A DNA stretch of 64,000 nt from Crenobacter caeni (GCF_010435965.1 NZ_JAAGAA010000006.1:1-64000); one strand, 5' to 3'. Shown: positions 27,941 to 36,274, numbered from the stretch's first letter. Made by a program: numbers and translations. The notes: a model not told the origin generated them from the sequence alone.

Positions 27941-28669
27941 TCAGCCGCGGATCAGGCGGTTACCCGCGTCGACCATCTCGCCGGCTGAAGAAAAGACTTT
28001 CATCTGCATTTCGAAACTGCGGTTGAGCGCCATGGTGGCGATCATTTCCTCGACCGCCGAGACATTGCTCTGCTCGAGGTAGCCCCCCTTCACGCGTACC
28101 GTGTCGTCGGCGGCAAACGGCGCACCGTCGCGCGCGACGAGCAGGCCCTCCTCGCTCTTGACGAGGCTGCCCTCGGGCGGACGCACCAGCTTTAGGCGGT
28201 CCACCGGCACGAGTTCGGTCTCGCCGGCGGCGAGCACCGAGATCTCGCCGCTGGCCGACACCGACACCTGCGTCACCGACGGCGGCAGGGTGATCGGGCC
28301 GCCGTCGCCGAGTACCGCGCGTCGGCCGACGCGCAGCACGCCGTCCGCGTCGACCTCGAAGTGCCCGGCGCGGGTATAGCCCTCGCCGCCTGCCGCCTCG
28401 ACCGCCAACAGGCCATCGCCGTCGATCGCGACGTCGAGGTCGCGGCCGGTCTGGCTGAGCGTGCCGGTGGCAAGGTTGACCCGGGAAGGCGCGTGCGTCG
28501 CCTGGTGGCGCGCATCAAAGCCGTAGCCGGGCACCGCCTGGCTCGCCGCCGCCTCGATGTCGGCGCGAAAGCCGGTGGTGCCGGCGTTGGCGAGGTTGTT
28601 CGCGCGCACTTCCAGCGCCTTGAGCGCCCGGTTCGCCCCGCTCATCGCGGTGTAGATCAGCGCGCTCAT
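27941..28669 (-). CDS. flgF: Flagellar proximal rod protein FlgF
   Basis: A proximal rod subunit, 242 aa. The N-terminus is MSALIYTAMSGANRALKALE, then RANNLANAGTTGFRAD. The middle shows RDLDVAIDGDGLLAVEA and the C-terminus MIATMALNRSFEMQMKVFSS. The start ATG overlaps the flgE stop by one base (TGATG). It is distinguished from FlgG by its N-terminus and by its position between flgE and flgG. Confidence 0.95.
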   Translation of the reverse strand: MSALIYTAMSGANRALKALEVRANNLANAGTTGFRADIEAAASQAVPGYGFDARHQATHAPSRVNLATGTLSQTGRDLDVAIDGDGLLAVEAAGGEGYTRAGHFEVDADGVLRVGRRAVLGDGGPITLPPSVTQVSVSASGEISVLAAGETELVPVDRLKLVRPPEGSLVKSEEGLLVARDGAPFAADDTVRVKGGYLEQSNVSAVEEMIATMALNRSFEMQMKVFSSAGEMVDAGNRLIRG

Positions 28670-29850
28670 CAGATCGCCTGCATCAAGGCCTGCACCACCT
28701 GGCTCTGCGTCGAGATCACCTTGGTGTTGGCCTGGTAGTTGCGCTGCGCGGTCATCAGGTTGACCATTTCTGCGGTCAAGTCGACGTTGGAACCCTCGAG
28801 CACGCCGGCAGCCAGCTGGCCGACGGTGCCGCTGCCCGGCGTCGAGATCAGCGCGGCGCCGGACGCGGGGGTGTCGGTCCAGCTGGTATCCGACGCGGCA
28901 GCCAGGCCCTGCTCGTTCGGGAAGGACGCCAGCGCGACGACGCCGACTGCCATCTTCTGGCCGTTGCTGTACTGCGCGGTGATCTCGCCGTTGCTCTCGA
29001 TGCGCACGCCGGTCATCGCGCCGGACGCGTAACCGTTGGCCGCGTTGGCCGTCGTGCTGTGCTCGCCGGCGAACATGGTGGTGCCGGTGTAGTCGAGGTT
29101 CAGCGTGATGTCCGCCGCGCCGGTCAGGCCGGTCAGCGTCAGCGTCTGGCTGGTGCCGCCGGTGAGCTGGCCTTTCGCGTCGAACGTCAGCGCCGAGGGG
29201 GCACCGGCCAGCGGCTTGCCGTTGAGGGCATAGTGCACGCTGACGGTGTTGTCGTCCTTCTTCACGAAGTACTGGGTGACCGTGTGCTTCTCGCCGCGCG
29301 AATCGTAGACGGTGGACACCGACGACGCGTTGAAGGTCGACGGGTCGGCCGCGTCAAACGCCTTGGCCGGCACTTCCCAGCCGGCAGACATATTGCCCGC
29401 GTACTTCAGCGCGTCGCTGGGCATGGCCGGGATCTGGCCGGTCGGCACCTGGATGTCGCCCAGCGCGCCTTGCGCGCCGGTCGCCGACATATTGAAGCCC
29501 TGCACCTTGCGGCCGTAGCTGTCGACCAGGAAGCCGTCCTTGTCGGTGTTGAAGATGCCGACGCGGGTGTACTGGTTGGCACCGTCCGCGCCGCGGGTGA
29601 TGAAGAAGCCCTTGCCGTCGATCGCCGCGTCGAGCATGCGCCCGGTCGAGGTCAGCGAGCCGCCGCGGCCGATGTCCTGCTGGGTCGAGCCGACCCCGAC
29701 ACCCATCGCCTGCGCGCCGACGTAGACGGCGGAGAAGTTGGTGCGGCCCATCTTGTAGCCGTAGGTGCTGGCGTTGGCGATGTTGTTGCTGATGCCGGAG
29801 AGCTGGCTGCTGACGGCGTTGATCCCGGACAGGGCGATTTCGAAACTCAT
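28669..29850 (-). CDS. flgE: Flagellar hook protein FlgE
   Basis: The hook subunit, 393 aa (E. coli 402). The N-terminus MSFEIALSGINAVSSQLSGI with SNNIANASTYGYK is the D0 helix and rod motif. The hook-specific FSAVYVGAQAMGVGVGS segment is near residues 39-55, with DAAIDGKGFFI next. The C-terminus is NLMTAQRNYQANTKVISTQS. The variable domain in between is Thr/Gly-rich. It is one base from flgF and 8 bases after flgD. Its length is measured by FliK. Confidence 0.96.
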   Translation of the reverse strand: MSFEIALSGINAVSSQLSGISNNIANASTYGYKMGRTNFSAVYVGAQAMGVGVGSTQQDIGRGGSLTSTGRMLDAAIDGKGFFITRGADGANQYTRVGIFNTDKDGFLVDSYGRKVQGFNMSATGAQGALGDIQVPTGQIPAMPSDALKYAGNMSAGWEVPAKAFDAADPSTFNASSVSTVYDSRGEKHTVTQYFVKKDDNTVSVHYALNGKPLAGAPSALTFDAKGQLTGGTSQTLTLTGLTGAADITLNLDYTGTTMFAGEHSTTANAANGYASGAMTGVRIESNGEITAQYSNGQKMAVGVVALASFPNEQGLAAASDTSWTDTPASGAALISTPGSGTVGQLAAGVLEGSNVDLTAEMVNLMTAQRNYQANTKVISTQSQVVQALMQAI

Positions 29851-29858
29851 GGTGGACC

Positions 29859-30545
29859 TCAGGCGGCGCGGGCAGCGGCGGGCTTGCCCAGCAGTTGGGT
29901 GACATAGGAAGCAGGGAACTCGCCGATGCCGGCCAGGCGGACCAGCGGTTCGCCGCCGCCGATAGGCAGGCGCACGCTTTCGATCTTCGCCTCGACCTCG
30001 AGCATCGCCTTCTTGCCCGAAGCGGTCTTCACTTCGACGCTGTAGCGCCCCTCGGGCAGGCCGAGCGCCTTCGGGTCGACGCTGAAGGCAGACTCGCCCT
30101 CGGCACGCTCGCCCAGCGCCACCTCGTGGCGCTGGCCATCCTCGCCGGTGAGCACCAGCGTGACGTCCTTCTCGGCGCCGGTCAGCGTCAGCCGCCCCGA
30201 AACCGCGTCCCCGGAGAGGTCCATCGCGTCGACGGTGACCATCGCCTGCGAGCCGACCAACCCGCTGAGCGACAGGCCTTGCAGCTCGCGCAGCAAAAGG
30301 CTGTGCGCGCCCAGCTCGGAGAGCATGTTCTGCGTGCTCTGCAGCTGGTTCATCTGCACCAGCTGGTTGACGAACTGAGCCGGGTCGGCCGGCTCGAGCG
30401 GGTTCTGGTTCTGGATCTGCGCCAACAGCAGCGTCATGAACATCTTCGACGTCTCATCCTGGCCCGGCTGCGGGGTGACGGGCGCGCCTGCACCCTGCGG
30501 CGACTTGGATTGCGCGCCGGCAAAGCGCGCGTCGTTGAGCATCAT
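29859..30545 (-). CDS. flgD: Flagellar hook-capping protein FlgD
   Basis: The hook cap scaffold, 228 aa. The conserved N-terminal region has MFMTLLLAQIQNQNPLEP and FVNQLVQMNQLQSTQNM near residues 36-85. The C-terminal half holds the Ig/tudor-like domains (VTLVLTGEDGQRHEVALGE, LPEGRYSVEV). The first of two adjacent ATGs (30545) overlaps the flgC stop by one base. It permits hook polymerisation and is later replaced by FlgK. Confidence 0.94.
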   Translation of the reverse strand: MMLNDARFAGAQSKSPQGAGAPVTPQPGQDETSKMFMTLLLAQIQNQNPLEPADPAQFVNQLVQMNQLQSTQNMLSELGAHSLLLRELQGLSLSGLVGSQAMVTVDAMDLSGDAVSGRLTLTGAEKDVTLVLTGEDGQRHEVALGERAEGESAFSVDPKALGLPEGRYSVEVKTASGKKAMLEVEAKIESVRLPIGGGEPLVRLAGIGEFPASYVTQLLGKPAAARAA

Positions 30546-30967
30546 CAGTTTTCTCCGAGCTTGAGCAGGTCCTGCTGCATCAGCTTCACGCGCGCCATCA
30601 CCTCGACGTTGGTCTGGAAGGCACGCGAAGCGGACAGCATGTCGGTCATTTCCTCGACCGCATTGACATTCGAGTAAAAGACGTCGCCGTTGGCGTCGGC
30701 CAGCGGGTGGTCCGGTTCGTGCGCCTTGCGCATGGCTGCCTGGCTTGGCACCACGTCGAGCACCTGCACACCGGCCCCCTGCCACTGGCCGAACGCCTGC
30801 TCGCCCCGGTACACGGTAGCGAACACCGGCTTGCGCGCGCGGTAAGCGGCCGGTTCGCTGCCGGCGGCTGTCTCGGCGTTGGCAAGGTTGCTCGCCACCG
30901 CGTTCAGCCTTACCGTCTGCGCGGTCATCGCCGACGCGGCGATGCGGGAAATATCCTTGAAACCCAT
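30545..30967 (-). CDS. flgC: Flagellar proximal rod protein FlgC
   Basis: A proximal rod subunit, 140 aa. The N-terminal helix and SNLANAETAAG motif are near residues 26-37; VYRGEQAFG is in the middle. The C-terminal VEEMTDMLSASRAFQTNVEV and KLMQQDLLKLGE are typical. It starts two bases after flgB, and the pair is co-translated. Confidence 0.95.
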   Translation of the reverse strand: MGFKDISRIAASAMTAQTVRLNAVASNLANAETAAGSEPAAYRARKPVFATVYRGEQAFGQWQGAGVQVLDVVPSQAAMRKAHEPDHPLADANGDVFYSNVNAVEEMTDMLSASRAFQTNVEVMARVKLMQQDLLKLGEN

Positions 30968-30969
30968 CG

Positions 30970-31308
30970 TTATTGCCCCGCGATGGCCTTGGCCAGGCCG
31001 CGCATCTTCATGTTGAGGAAGGTCAGGCTGGTCTGGAAATCGCTGACGTTCTGCGCAAACTCCGCCTGCTCGACCGACAACTCGACCGTGTTGCCGTCGC
31101 GCGAAGGGTGGAACGGCACGCGGTACATCAATTCGTCCGCGCCGTCGCCGCCGGCCGCACCGAGCGCGCTGGCGAAGTCGATGTCGCGCGCCTGGTAGCC
31201 GGGCGTGTCAGCGTTGGCGATGTTGGACGCCAGCACCTCGGTTCTTTGCGCGCGCACGCGCAGCGCGTCGGGATGCACCCCGAGCGCCTTGTCAAAAGCG
31301 ATGCCCAT
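30970..31308 (-). CDS. flgB: Flagellar basal-body rod protein FlgB
   Basis: A proximal rod subunit, 112 aa, first gene of the minus-strand flgBCDEFGHIJKL operon. It shows LRVRAQRTEVLASNIANADTPGYQARDIDF at residues about 17-46, split here only for description, and the C-terminal FQTSLTFLNMKMRGL. The operon promoter must lie in the 92 bases between flgB and the divergent flgA; I could not find a convincing sigma-54 or sigma-28 box there for flgB. Confidence 0.95.
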   Translation of the reverse strand: MGIAFDKALGVHPDALRVRAQRTEVLASNIANADTPGYQARDIDFASALGAAGGDGADELMYRVPFHPSRDGNTVELSVEQAEFAQNVSDFQTSLTFLNMKMRGLAKAIAGQ

Positions 31309-31400
31309 GATTGCCTGATCTCTCCGTGTCCCCTACCATTTGCCGAAAAGCTATTCAATTCCGGCCACATTTAAAGGCGGATACTAATAATCGACACCCA

Positions 31401-32081
31401 ATGCGTATATGTAAAAATTACCAACTCGCGGGACTGGCGTTCACACTCGCCCTCTGCGGCCTACCTGCGCACGCTGCCTCGCCCGACGCCGCCGAGGCGG
31501 TGCGCGCCGAGCTTGTCAGGCTCGCCCAGGCGCGCGGCGCACGGGACGTGCAGGCCGAAGTGACGCTGACCCCGCCGGCCACCCCCTGTGCGGCCGGCTA
31601 CCGGGTGACGTTGCCCGCGTCGTTCGCGCTGACCCGTTTCGAGGTGGAACTGCACTGCGGCAGCGATACGCGCGGCCACGTCGCCCGCGCCAAAGCCAGC
31701 GCGCCGCAGGTCGTGACCCGCACCCCACTTGCCGCCGGTTCGCCTCTGAACCCCGACGCACTGACCCTCGCAAGGCAGGCGCTGATCCGGATCGACGACG
31801 CACTGTTCCGCACCGAGGATGCGGCAGGCATGAGCAGCCGCAGCCCGCTGAAGGCGGGAGCGGCCTTGCGGGCTAGGCGCCTGCAGGCAAGCACGCTGGT
31901 GAAAAGGGGTGAGGACGTGGAAATCGTCGCCCGCCAGGCTGGCGTCGAGGTCAGGGTCGCGGCTCAGGCGCTGGCCGCCGGCAGCCGCGACGAAGTGATC
32001 CGCGTGCGCAACCTGGCCAGCGGCCAGGTCATCGACGCACGGGTAAGCAGCAAGGGAGAAGTGGAGCCGGTCGTACGCTGA
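31401..32081 (+). CDS. flgA: Flagellar P-ring assembly chaperone FlgA
   Basis: A periplasmic chaperone for the FlgI P ring, 226 aa. The signal peptide (YQLAGLAFTLALCGLPAHA-A) runs to about residue 25. The C-terminal SAF-type domain shows PLKAGAALRARRLQASTLVKRG and VRVRNLASGQVIDARV, the family ending. The ATG at 31401 is the first in-frame ATG in front of the signal sequence; no strong ribosome site is seen. It is divergent from flgB and converges with the glucosaminidase gene. The plus-strand position between flgB and flgM is the usual lateral-locus arrangement. Confidence 0.92.
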   Translation: MRICKNYQLAGLAFTLALCGLPAHAASPDAAEAVRAELVRLAQARGARDVQAEVTLTPPATPCAAGYRVTLPASFALTRFEVELHCGSDTRGHVARAKASAPQVVTRTPLAAGSPLNPDALTLARQALIRIDDALFRTEDAAGMSSRSPLKAGAALRARRLQASTLVKRGEDVEIVARQAGVEVRVAAQALAAGSRDEVIRVRNLASGQVIDARVSSKGEVEPVVR

Positions 32082-32097
32082 CGCGCAGCAGGCCGGA

Positions 32098-32847
32098 TCA
32101 GTCGCGCCGGGCGAGCAGCGTGTCGACGCGGCTGGCGACCTGCGCGAGCTTGTCGGCGTAGCGCGGGTCGGTCGCGTAACCGCCGCGTGCGAGCGCGTCG
32201 GCAAAGCGGCGTGCGTCGCCCCCCGAGCCGAGCGCCTCGCGGTAGCGGGCGCTGCCGGAGAGCAAGGCGGTGTAGTCGTCCATCGCGTCGGCCACGCTGC
32301 CGTAGCTGCGGAACTGCTCGACACGCTTCACGTCGCGGCCGTTTTCGTGCTCGGTGGTCATCGCATCGGCCGCGCCGCCCTGCCAGCGGCCGCCGGCCTT
32401 GATGCCGAAAAGGTTGAAGCCCGGCTGCCCGTTGGCGCCGGGCAAGGGCGAACGCCCCCAACCGGTTTCCAGCGCGGCGTGCGCGATCACCAGGCCTGGC
32501 GACACGCCGAGTACGCGGGCCGCCTTCTGCGCGTGCGGCAGCAAGCCATCGACAAAAGCTTCGGCCGACTCGCCAAGGCCTACGTCCGGTAGCGGCCCCT
32601 CGGCGGCCGCGCCTACCTGCCCGGCCAGCGCACGGCTGCGCAACCACGCGCCTTCCGCGCTCAGGCAGGCAGCGGCCGGCGTACCCGCAGCAAGCGGCTG
32701 CGCCACCGAGCCGCGCTCGATGAAGTCGATCGCCTCGGCACGGATGCGCGCACCCTCGGCGCTGAAATCGCCCGCTTCGGCCGAACGGGCCACGCCCGCC
32801 GGCGCAGACAGCGGCGCAAGCCAGCCGTCAACCTGCCTGGTAAACAT
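32098..32847 (-). CDS. Flagellar peptidoglycan hydrolase (GH73 glucosaminidase, FlgJ C-terminal type)
   Basis: A 249-aa protein whose C-terminal half (about residues 95-245) is the glucosaminidase domain found at the C-terminus of FlgJ. It has AHAALETGWGRSPLPG with the putative catalytic Glu127, FNLFGIKAGGRW, the FRSYGSVADAMDDY block, and YATDPRYADKLAQVA. It should open the murein sacculus for rod passage. It lacks the rod-binding half and a classical signal peptide, so export through the flagellar channel is likely. The start ATG at 32847 has GGGGAGAG upstream and overlaps flgN by 20 bases, which places it in a flgM-flgN-hydrolase operon. Confidence 0.87.
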   Translation of the reverse strand: MFTRQVDGWLAPLSAPAGVARSAEAGDFSAEGARIRAEAIDFIERGSVAQPLAAGTPAAACLSAEGAWLRSRALAGQVGAAAEGPLPDVGLGESAEAFVDGLLPHAQKAARVLGVSPGLVIAHAALETGWGRSPLPGANGQPGFNLFGIKAGGRWQGGAADAMTTEHENGRDVKRVEQFRSYGSVADAMDDYTALLSGSARYREALGSGGDARRFADALARGGYATDPRYADKLAQVASRVDTLLARRD

Positions 32848-33253
32848 CACTCTCCCCGTACAGCACGCGACCGACCGCCTCCTGCTGGCGCATGAAAAAC
32901 TCTCCGTTGCGCAGGTTGCGCGCCCGGCACGCCTCGACCGCGTCCGCCAGCGCATGCCACGCCTGCCGGCAGCGCGGACCGGCCGGTGCCGGCAGGCCCG
33001 AAAGCACCTTGTCGACCGACAGGGACTCGCCCTGCGGCATGAGCGCACGCACCAAGGCCTCGCGCCGGCAGCGCGAGGCCTCCAGATGCTCGCCCTGCGC
33101 CAACACCCGGTCAGCTGCCGCCTGCAACTGCGCGGGCGCGCCCGAGAGCGCCGCCTGGAACTGCGCGTCAAGCAAATCGCCCAGCTGCCGGTAAGCAGCC
33201 AGGTCGTCGACGATATTGCGGGCCAGCGCGCGCAGCTGCTCGCCTTGCGTCAT
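32828..33253 (-). CDS. flgN: Flagellar export chaperone FlgN
   Basis: A 141-aa helical protein placed as FlgN, the chaperone for FlgK and FlgL. It has long amphipathic helices (LRALARNIVDDLAAYRQLGD, LDAQFQAALSG) and FlgN-like RRREALVRALMPQG near residues 63-76. It overlaps flgM by 4 bases (ATG 33253 within the flgM end) and the hydrolase gene by 20. FlgN sequences are weakly conserved, so the call rests on length, helicity and position. Confidence 0.8.
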   Translation of the reverse strand: MTQGEQLRALARNIVDDLAAYRQLGDLLDAQFQAALSGAPAQLQAAADRVLAQGEHLEASRCRREALVRALMPQGESLSVDKVLSGLPAPAGPRCRQAWHALADAVEACRARNLRNGEFFMRQQEAVGRVLYGESDVYQAG

Positions 33254-33534
33254 GTGCGCACGCCGTGGAATTGCTCGATCAGGCCGGCGAGACGCTCGGC
33301 GTCAAAACGCACCTCGCCGCGCGCGATCGCCGCGCGCACTGCCTCGACCCGCTCCAGGTCGACTTCGGGCGCCTCGCGCAAGGCCTCGCGCGCTCGCGCC
33401 AAGCGGGCACCCTCAGGCGTCTGCGCCGAAGCGGCAGAGACTGCAGCCGGCGTCCCCTGCGCGCTCTTGGCCTGCGCGGGGCGTGTCGCGGTAGTCTGGG
33501 CGTGCGTGGCACGCAGTTGCGGGTTGATCTGCAT
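33250..33534 (-). CDS. flgM: Anti-sigma-28 factor FlgM
   Basis: The inhibitor of FliA, 94 aa. The N-terminal half is Ala/Thr-rich and disordered, needed for secretion. The C-terminal sigma-binding part has EVDLERVEAVRAAIARGEVR and FDAERLAGLIEQFHG, a good match to the FlgM pattern. ATG 33534 is preferred with GAGG upstream; TTG 33540 would add two residues. A sigma-28-like motif (TAAG at 33596-33593, GTCGC at 33577-33573) lies 36 bases upstream, so FlgM is probably made under FliA control as a feedback. Confidence 0.9.
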   Translation of the reverse strand: MQINPQLRATHAQTTATRPAQAKSAQGTPAAVSAASAQTPEGARLARAREALREAPEVDLERVEAVRAAIARGEVRFDAERLAGLIEQFHGVRT

Positions 33535-33569
33535 GGTCAATCAGGCCTCGGGGTCGCTCACCTACTGAC

Positions 33570-33596
33570 AAGGCGACCACAAACAGCGGAATCTTA
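33570..33596 (-). promoter_or_regulatory. Putative sigma-28 promoter of flgM
   Basis: Minus strand TAAG (33596-33593), 15 bases, then GTCGCCTT (33577-33570). The general sigma-28 pattern is TAAA-N15-GCCGATAA. The same arrangement occurs before fliD and the flagellin gene. The block GGTCGCCTTGT is shared exactly with the flagellin promoter region. Confidence 0.6.
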
Positions 33597-34328
33597 AAAG
33601 TTTTCGGGCAAGGGGCGCTCGATGATGATGCGGCGGTTCTCCTGACGGATATAGCCGCCGAACACCAGTTCCTTCAGGATGCGGGCGACCATTTCGCGGG
33701 ATGCGCCTATCATGTCGGCGATGTCCTGCTGGGTCAGCGGCTTGCGCAGCATGCAAACGCCGCCTTCCTCCACGCTCATCCGCTCGAACAGCAAGCGCAC
33801 GCGGGTGTAGACGTCCATCAGCGCAAGCTGGCGTGTCTGTTTGGTCAACTGGCGGATGATGCCGACCAGGCGGAACATCAGCTCGCCGCGCACGCGCGGA
33901 CAACTGGGCAGGCCGTCGACCGATCCGAAGAAGCGGCACAGCATGTCACGCCCGAACTCAAGCAGTAAGGCCGCCTCGTCCGACACGCAGCCGCACTCCT
34001 GCGCCATGCAGTCAATATACGAGACCAGCCCTGGCATCGCGCCGGCGCGCGCCACCGCGTTCACCAGCCTGCGACCCTGACCGTCCGTCACGAAAAACTG
34101 CACGCTGCCGTCGAGCAGCAAGTAGACCCGATCCGCGTCGTCGCCCTCGACAAACAGCAACTCGCCGCGCGCGAGGGTGCGCCGCGTCGCCTGCGTCGCC
34201 AGTTGCGCGAGCAGATCGTCAGCCAGATGGCTGAACAGCGGCGCCTGGCGCAGCAAACCGGCCACCCCGTTGTCAAAGGTGAAGTCAAGCGCGCCGGGCA
34301 GGCAGCATGGGTCGGTCAGGGCATTCAT
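33594..34328 (-). CDS. Crp/Fnr-family transcription regulator in the flagellar locus
   Basis: A 244-aa regulator. The N-terminal cyclic-nucleotide-binding fold covers about residues 20-130 (RGELLFVEGDDADRVYLLLDG, LLLEFGRDML). The C-terminal winged HTH is near 185-225 (LTQQDIADMIGASREMVARI), a standard Crp/Fnr helix. Cysteines sit at the N-terminus (DPCC) and in IDCMAQECGC, but not in the spacing of an Fnr iron-sulphur cluster, so the signal is unknown. ATG 34328 is used though no ribosome site is clear; TTG 34346 is possible. It has its own sigma-70 promoter and lies between motB and flgM. It may set the condition under which this flagellum is made. Confidence 0.85.
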   Translation of the reverse strand: MNALTDPCCLPGALDFTFDNGVAGLLRQAPLFSHLADDLLAQLATQATRRTLARGELLFVEGDDADRVYLLLDGSVQFFVTDGQGRRLVNAVARAGAMPGLVSYIDCMAQECGCVSDEAALLLEFGRDMLCRFFGSVDGLPSCPRVRGELMFRLVGIIRQLTKQTRQLALMDVYTRVRLLFERMSVEEGGVCMLRKPLTQQDIADMIGASREMVARILKELVFGGYIRQENRRIIIERPLPENF

Positions 34329-34361
34329 CGGCACGGCAGTCGGCAATTAGGGACAACGCCG

Positions 34362-34390
34362 ATTCTAATGCGAGAATAATAATCTATCAA
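34362..34390 (-). promoter_or_regulatory. Sigma-70 promoter of the Crp/Fnr gene, with overlapping palindrome
   Basis: Minus strand TTGATA (34390-34385), a 17-base spacer, and TAGAAT (34367-34362). An imperfect AT-rich palindrome, AATAATGTCTA / TAGATTATTATT, covers the -35 box and could be an autoregulatory operator. The start point would be near 34355. Confidence 0.6.
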
Positions 34391-34432
34391 ATAGACATTA
34401 TTTGCACGCATGAATAATTTAAAAAGAAACCA

Positions 34433-35401
34433 CTAGCGCAGATCACCCCGCAACGCCTCGACCTCGCCTGCTGCCGGCAACACCAGCGACTTATCCTGCG
34501 CCGGCGTCGGCGACTGCGGGCCGAACATCGCCGAGATGGCACCGGCCTGCTTGCCGGTCAGCACCAGCAATTCGATGCGCCGGTTCAGGGGCGCGGTTGG
34601 CCGGGCCGGGTCCAGCGGGGCACGCTCGGCCATGCCGACCACCTGCAGCACCGCCTGCTCAGGCATGCCGCCGGCAAGCAGGTCGGCACGCGCGGCCAGC
34701 GCCCGGTTGCCGGACAAGGCCCAGTTACTGAAAGTGGCGCCTTCGCGCGCGCGGTACTGCAGGGCGTCGGTATGGCCGACGATCATCAGCTGGTTGTCGA
34801 TGCGGGCGAACATGGCCCCCATCTCGCCAAGCAAGGCCTTGAAGCGCGGCGTCGTCTTCGCGCTGCCCAGCTCGAACATCCCCTCGCGCTCGGTGTCGTG
34901 CAGCATCACGCGCAGCCCCCAGGGGGTGACCACCGTCTGCAGATGGCCGGCAAGCCCGGCCTCGACACTCATGTCGGACAACTTCTTGGCGAGCGCCTTC
35001 ATCTGCTCGGGCGTCTCGTACGACACGCGAGCGCCGCTTTGCTGCGGCGTCACCGAAGGATGGCTGTTGTCGCGCACCGCGCTGTTGGCGGTGTTCTCGC
35101 TGCCGCGCGGCCCCGGCACCGGATCACGCGGGATCAGGCTGCCTTTCGGGTAGTAGGCGTCGTGCCCCACCGCGCGCGCCGACCCCTCGTTGACCGGAGA
35201 GCCGCCGCCGGAGAGCAGCACCTTCTCGATCTCTTCCTTGTCGCGGGCGGCGAGCACCCACAGCAGCATGAAGAGGCACATCAGCGCCAGCACGAAGTCG
35301 GCGAACGCCACCTTCCACGCGCCGCCATGGCCGCCTTCTTCTCCGCGCTTGCTGACCTTCTTGATGATGGTCTCGTCGTGACCCTGTTTGCCAATCGCCA
35401 C
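34433..35401 (-). CDS. motB: Flagellar motor stator protein MotB (LafU type)
   Basis: The peptidoglycan-anchored stator subunit, 322 aa. The N-terminus shows GGAWKVAFADFVLALMCLFM with the ion-binding Asp35 in the single TM helix (about 31-50). The OmpA/MotB domain is near 170-290 (MIVGHTDAL, NWALSGNRALAARADLL, NRRIELLVL). The start is GTG 35401 with AAGGAGCT upstream. It lies 9 bases after motA. The order fliA-motA-motB at the end of the fliD operon equals lafS-lafT-lafU of lateral flagella. Confidence 0.95.
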   Translation of the reverse strand: MAIGKQGHDETIIKKVSKRGEEGGHGGAWKVAFADFVLALMCLFMLLWVLAARDKEEIEKVLLSGGGSPVNEGSARAVGHDAYYPKGSLIPRDPVPGPRGSENTANSAVRDNSHPSVTPQQSGARVSYETPEQMKALAKKLSDMSVEAGLAGHLQTVVTPWGLRVMLHDTEREGMFELGSAKTTPRFKALLGEMGAMFARIDNQLMIVGHTDALQYRAREGATFSNWALSGNRALAARADLLAGGMPEQAVLQVVGMAERAPLDPARPTAPLNRRIELLVLTGKQAGAISAMFGPQSPTPAQDKSLVLPAAGEVEALRGDLR

Positions 35402-35410
35402 GGCAGCTCC

Positions 35411-36274
35411 TTACGCGGACTCGAGGGCGTTGATCCAGCCCTCCAGCTGCGAGAAGCTGGGCTTGGTGTTGAGCTGCACCAGGCGCCGCCCGGCGTCGAT
35501 CGCCAGCAAGGGCGGCTTGCCCGCGGCGTGGGTGGCCAGCACCACCTTCACCGACTCGAAATTCGACAGCTCCTGCTTGACCATCTGGTGCAGCATGTTG
35601 CTGATCGGGTCGAGCACCGCGTAACACAGGAAGATGCCGATGAAGGTACCGACCATCGCCGCGGCGACCTTGGCGGCGATCTCGGCGGCACCCGCGCCTT
35701 CACCCACGCTGTTCATCGCCATCACGATGCCAAGCACCGCTGCCAGGATGCCGAAGCCCGGCATCGCCTCGCCGATCTTGTGCAGCGACTTGGACGGCTG
35801 GTTAAGCTCTTCGTGGATCGCGTCGATTTCCTGCTCGAGCACGCTCTCGAGCTCGTGCGAACTGATCTTGCCCATCGCCATCAGGCGGAAATTGTCGACG
35901 ATGAACGCCATCAGCTTGGGCTCGGCGAGTACCAGCGGGTAGCGCTGGAACAGCGCGCTTTGCTGCGGCGCTTCGACATGCTCGTCCAGCGCCTTCAGGC
36001 CCTGGCTCGCGGTGATCAGGAGCTCGTACATCAGGAGCAACATCTGGCGCTGGAACTCGGCGTCGTAGCGCTTGCGCCCGGCTAAGCCTGCCAACTGGCG
36101 CCTGAGCTCGGTCAAGACGTGCGCCGGGTTGCCCAGCACCAGCGCCCCCAGGCCCGCCCCGCCGATGATCAGGAGCTCGACCGGCTGCCAGATCACCGAA
36201 AAATCGCCGCCGTGCATGGCGAAACCGCCAAACACGCACACGACCACGATCAGGACCCCCATTAACTGCTGCAT
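35411..36274 (-). CDS. motA: Flagellar motor stator protein MotA (LafT type)
   Basis: The stator channel subunit, 287 aa with four TM segments (near 1-20, 30-50, 170-190, 200-220). It begins MQQLMGVLIVVVCVFGGFAM. The cytoplasmic loop carries the charged region RKRYDAEFQRQMLLLMYELL, and the late PGFGILAAVLGIVMAMNSVG segment holds the conserved Pro of TM3. The length fits proton-type MotA rather than the shorter sodium-type PomA, so proton drive is inferred. Part of fliD-to-motB. Confidence 0.95.
   Translation of the reverse strand: MQQLMGVLIVVVCVFGGFAMHGGDFSVIWQPVELLIIGGAGLGALVLGNPAHVLTELRRQLAGLAGRKRYDAEFQRQMLLLMYELLITASQGLKALDEHVEAPQQSALFQRYPLVLAEPKLMAFIVDNFRLMAMGKISSHELESVLEQEIDAIHEELNQPSKSLHKIGEAMPGFGILAAVLGIVMAMNSVGEGAGAAEIAAKVAAAMVGTFIGIFLCYAVLDPISNMLHQMVKQELSNFESVKVVLATHAAGKPPLLAIDAGRRLVQLNTKPSFSQLEGWINALESA

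Noticed and set aside
31371-31400. TAAA-N15-TCGAC before flgA, like a sigma-28 promoter
   Set aside because: It would place the start point after the flgA ATG, and the -10 match is poor.
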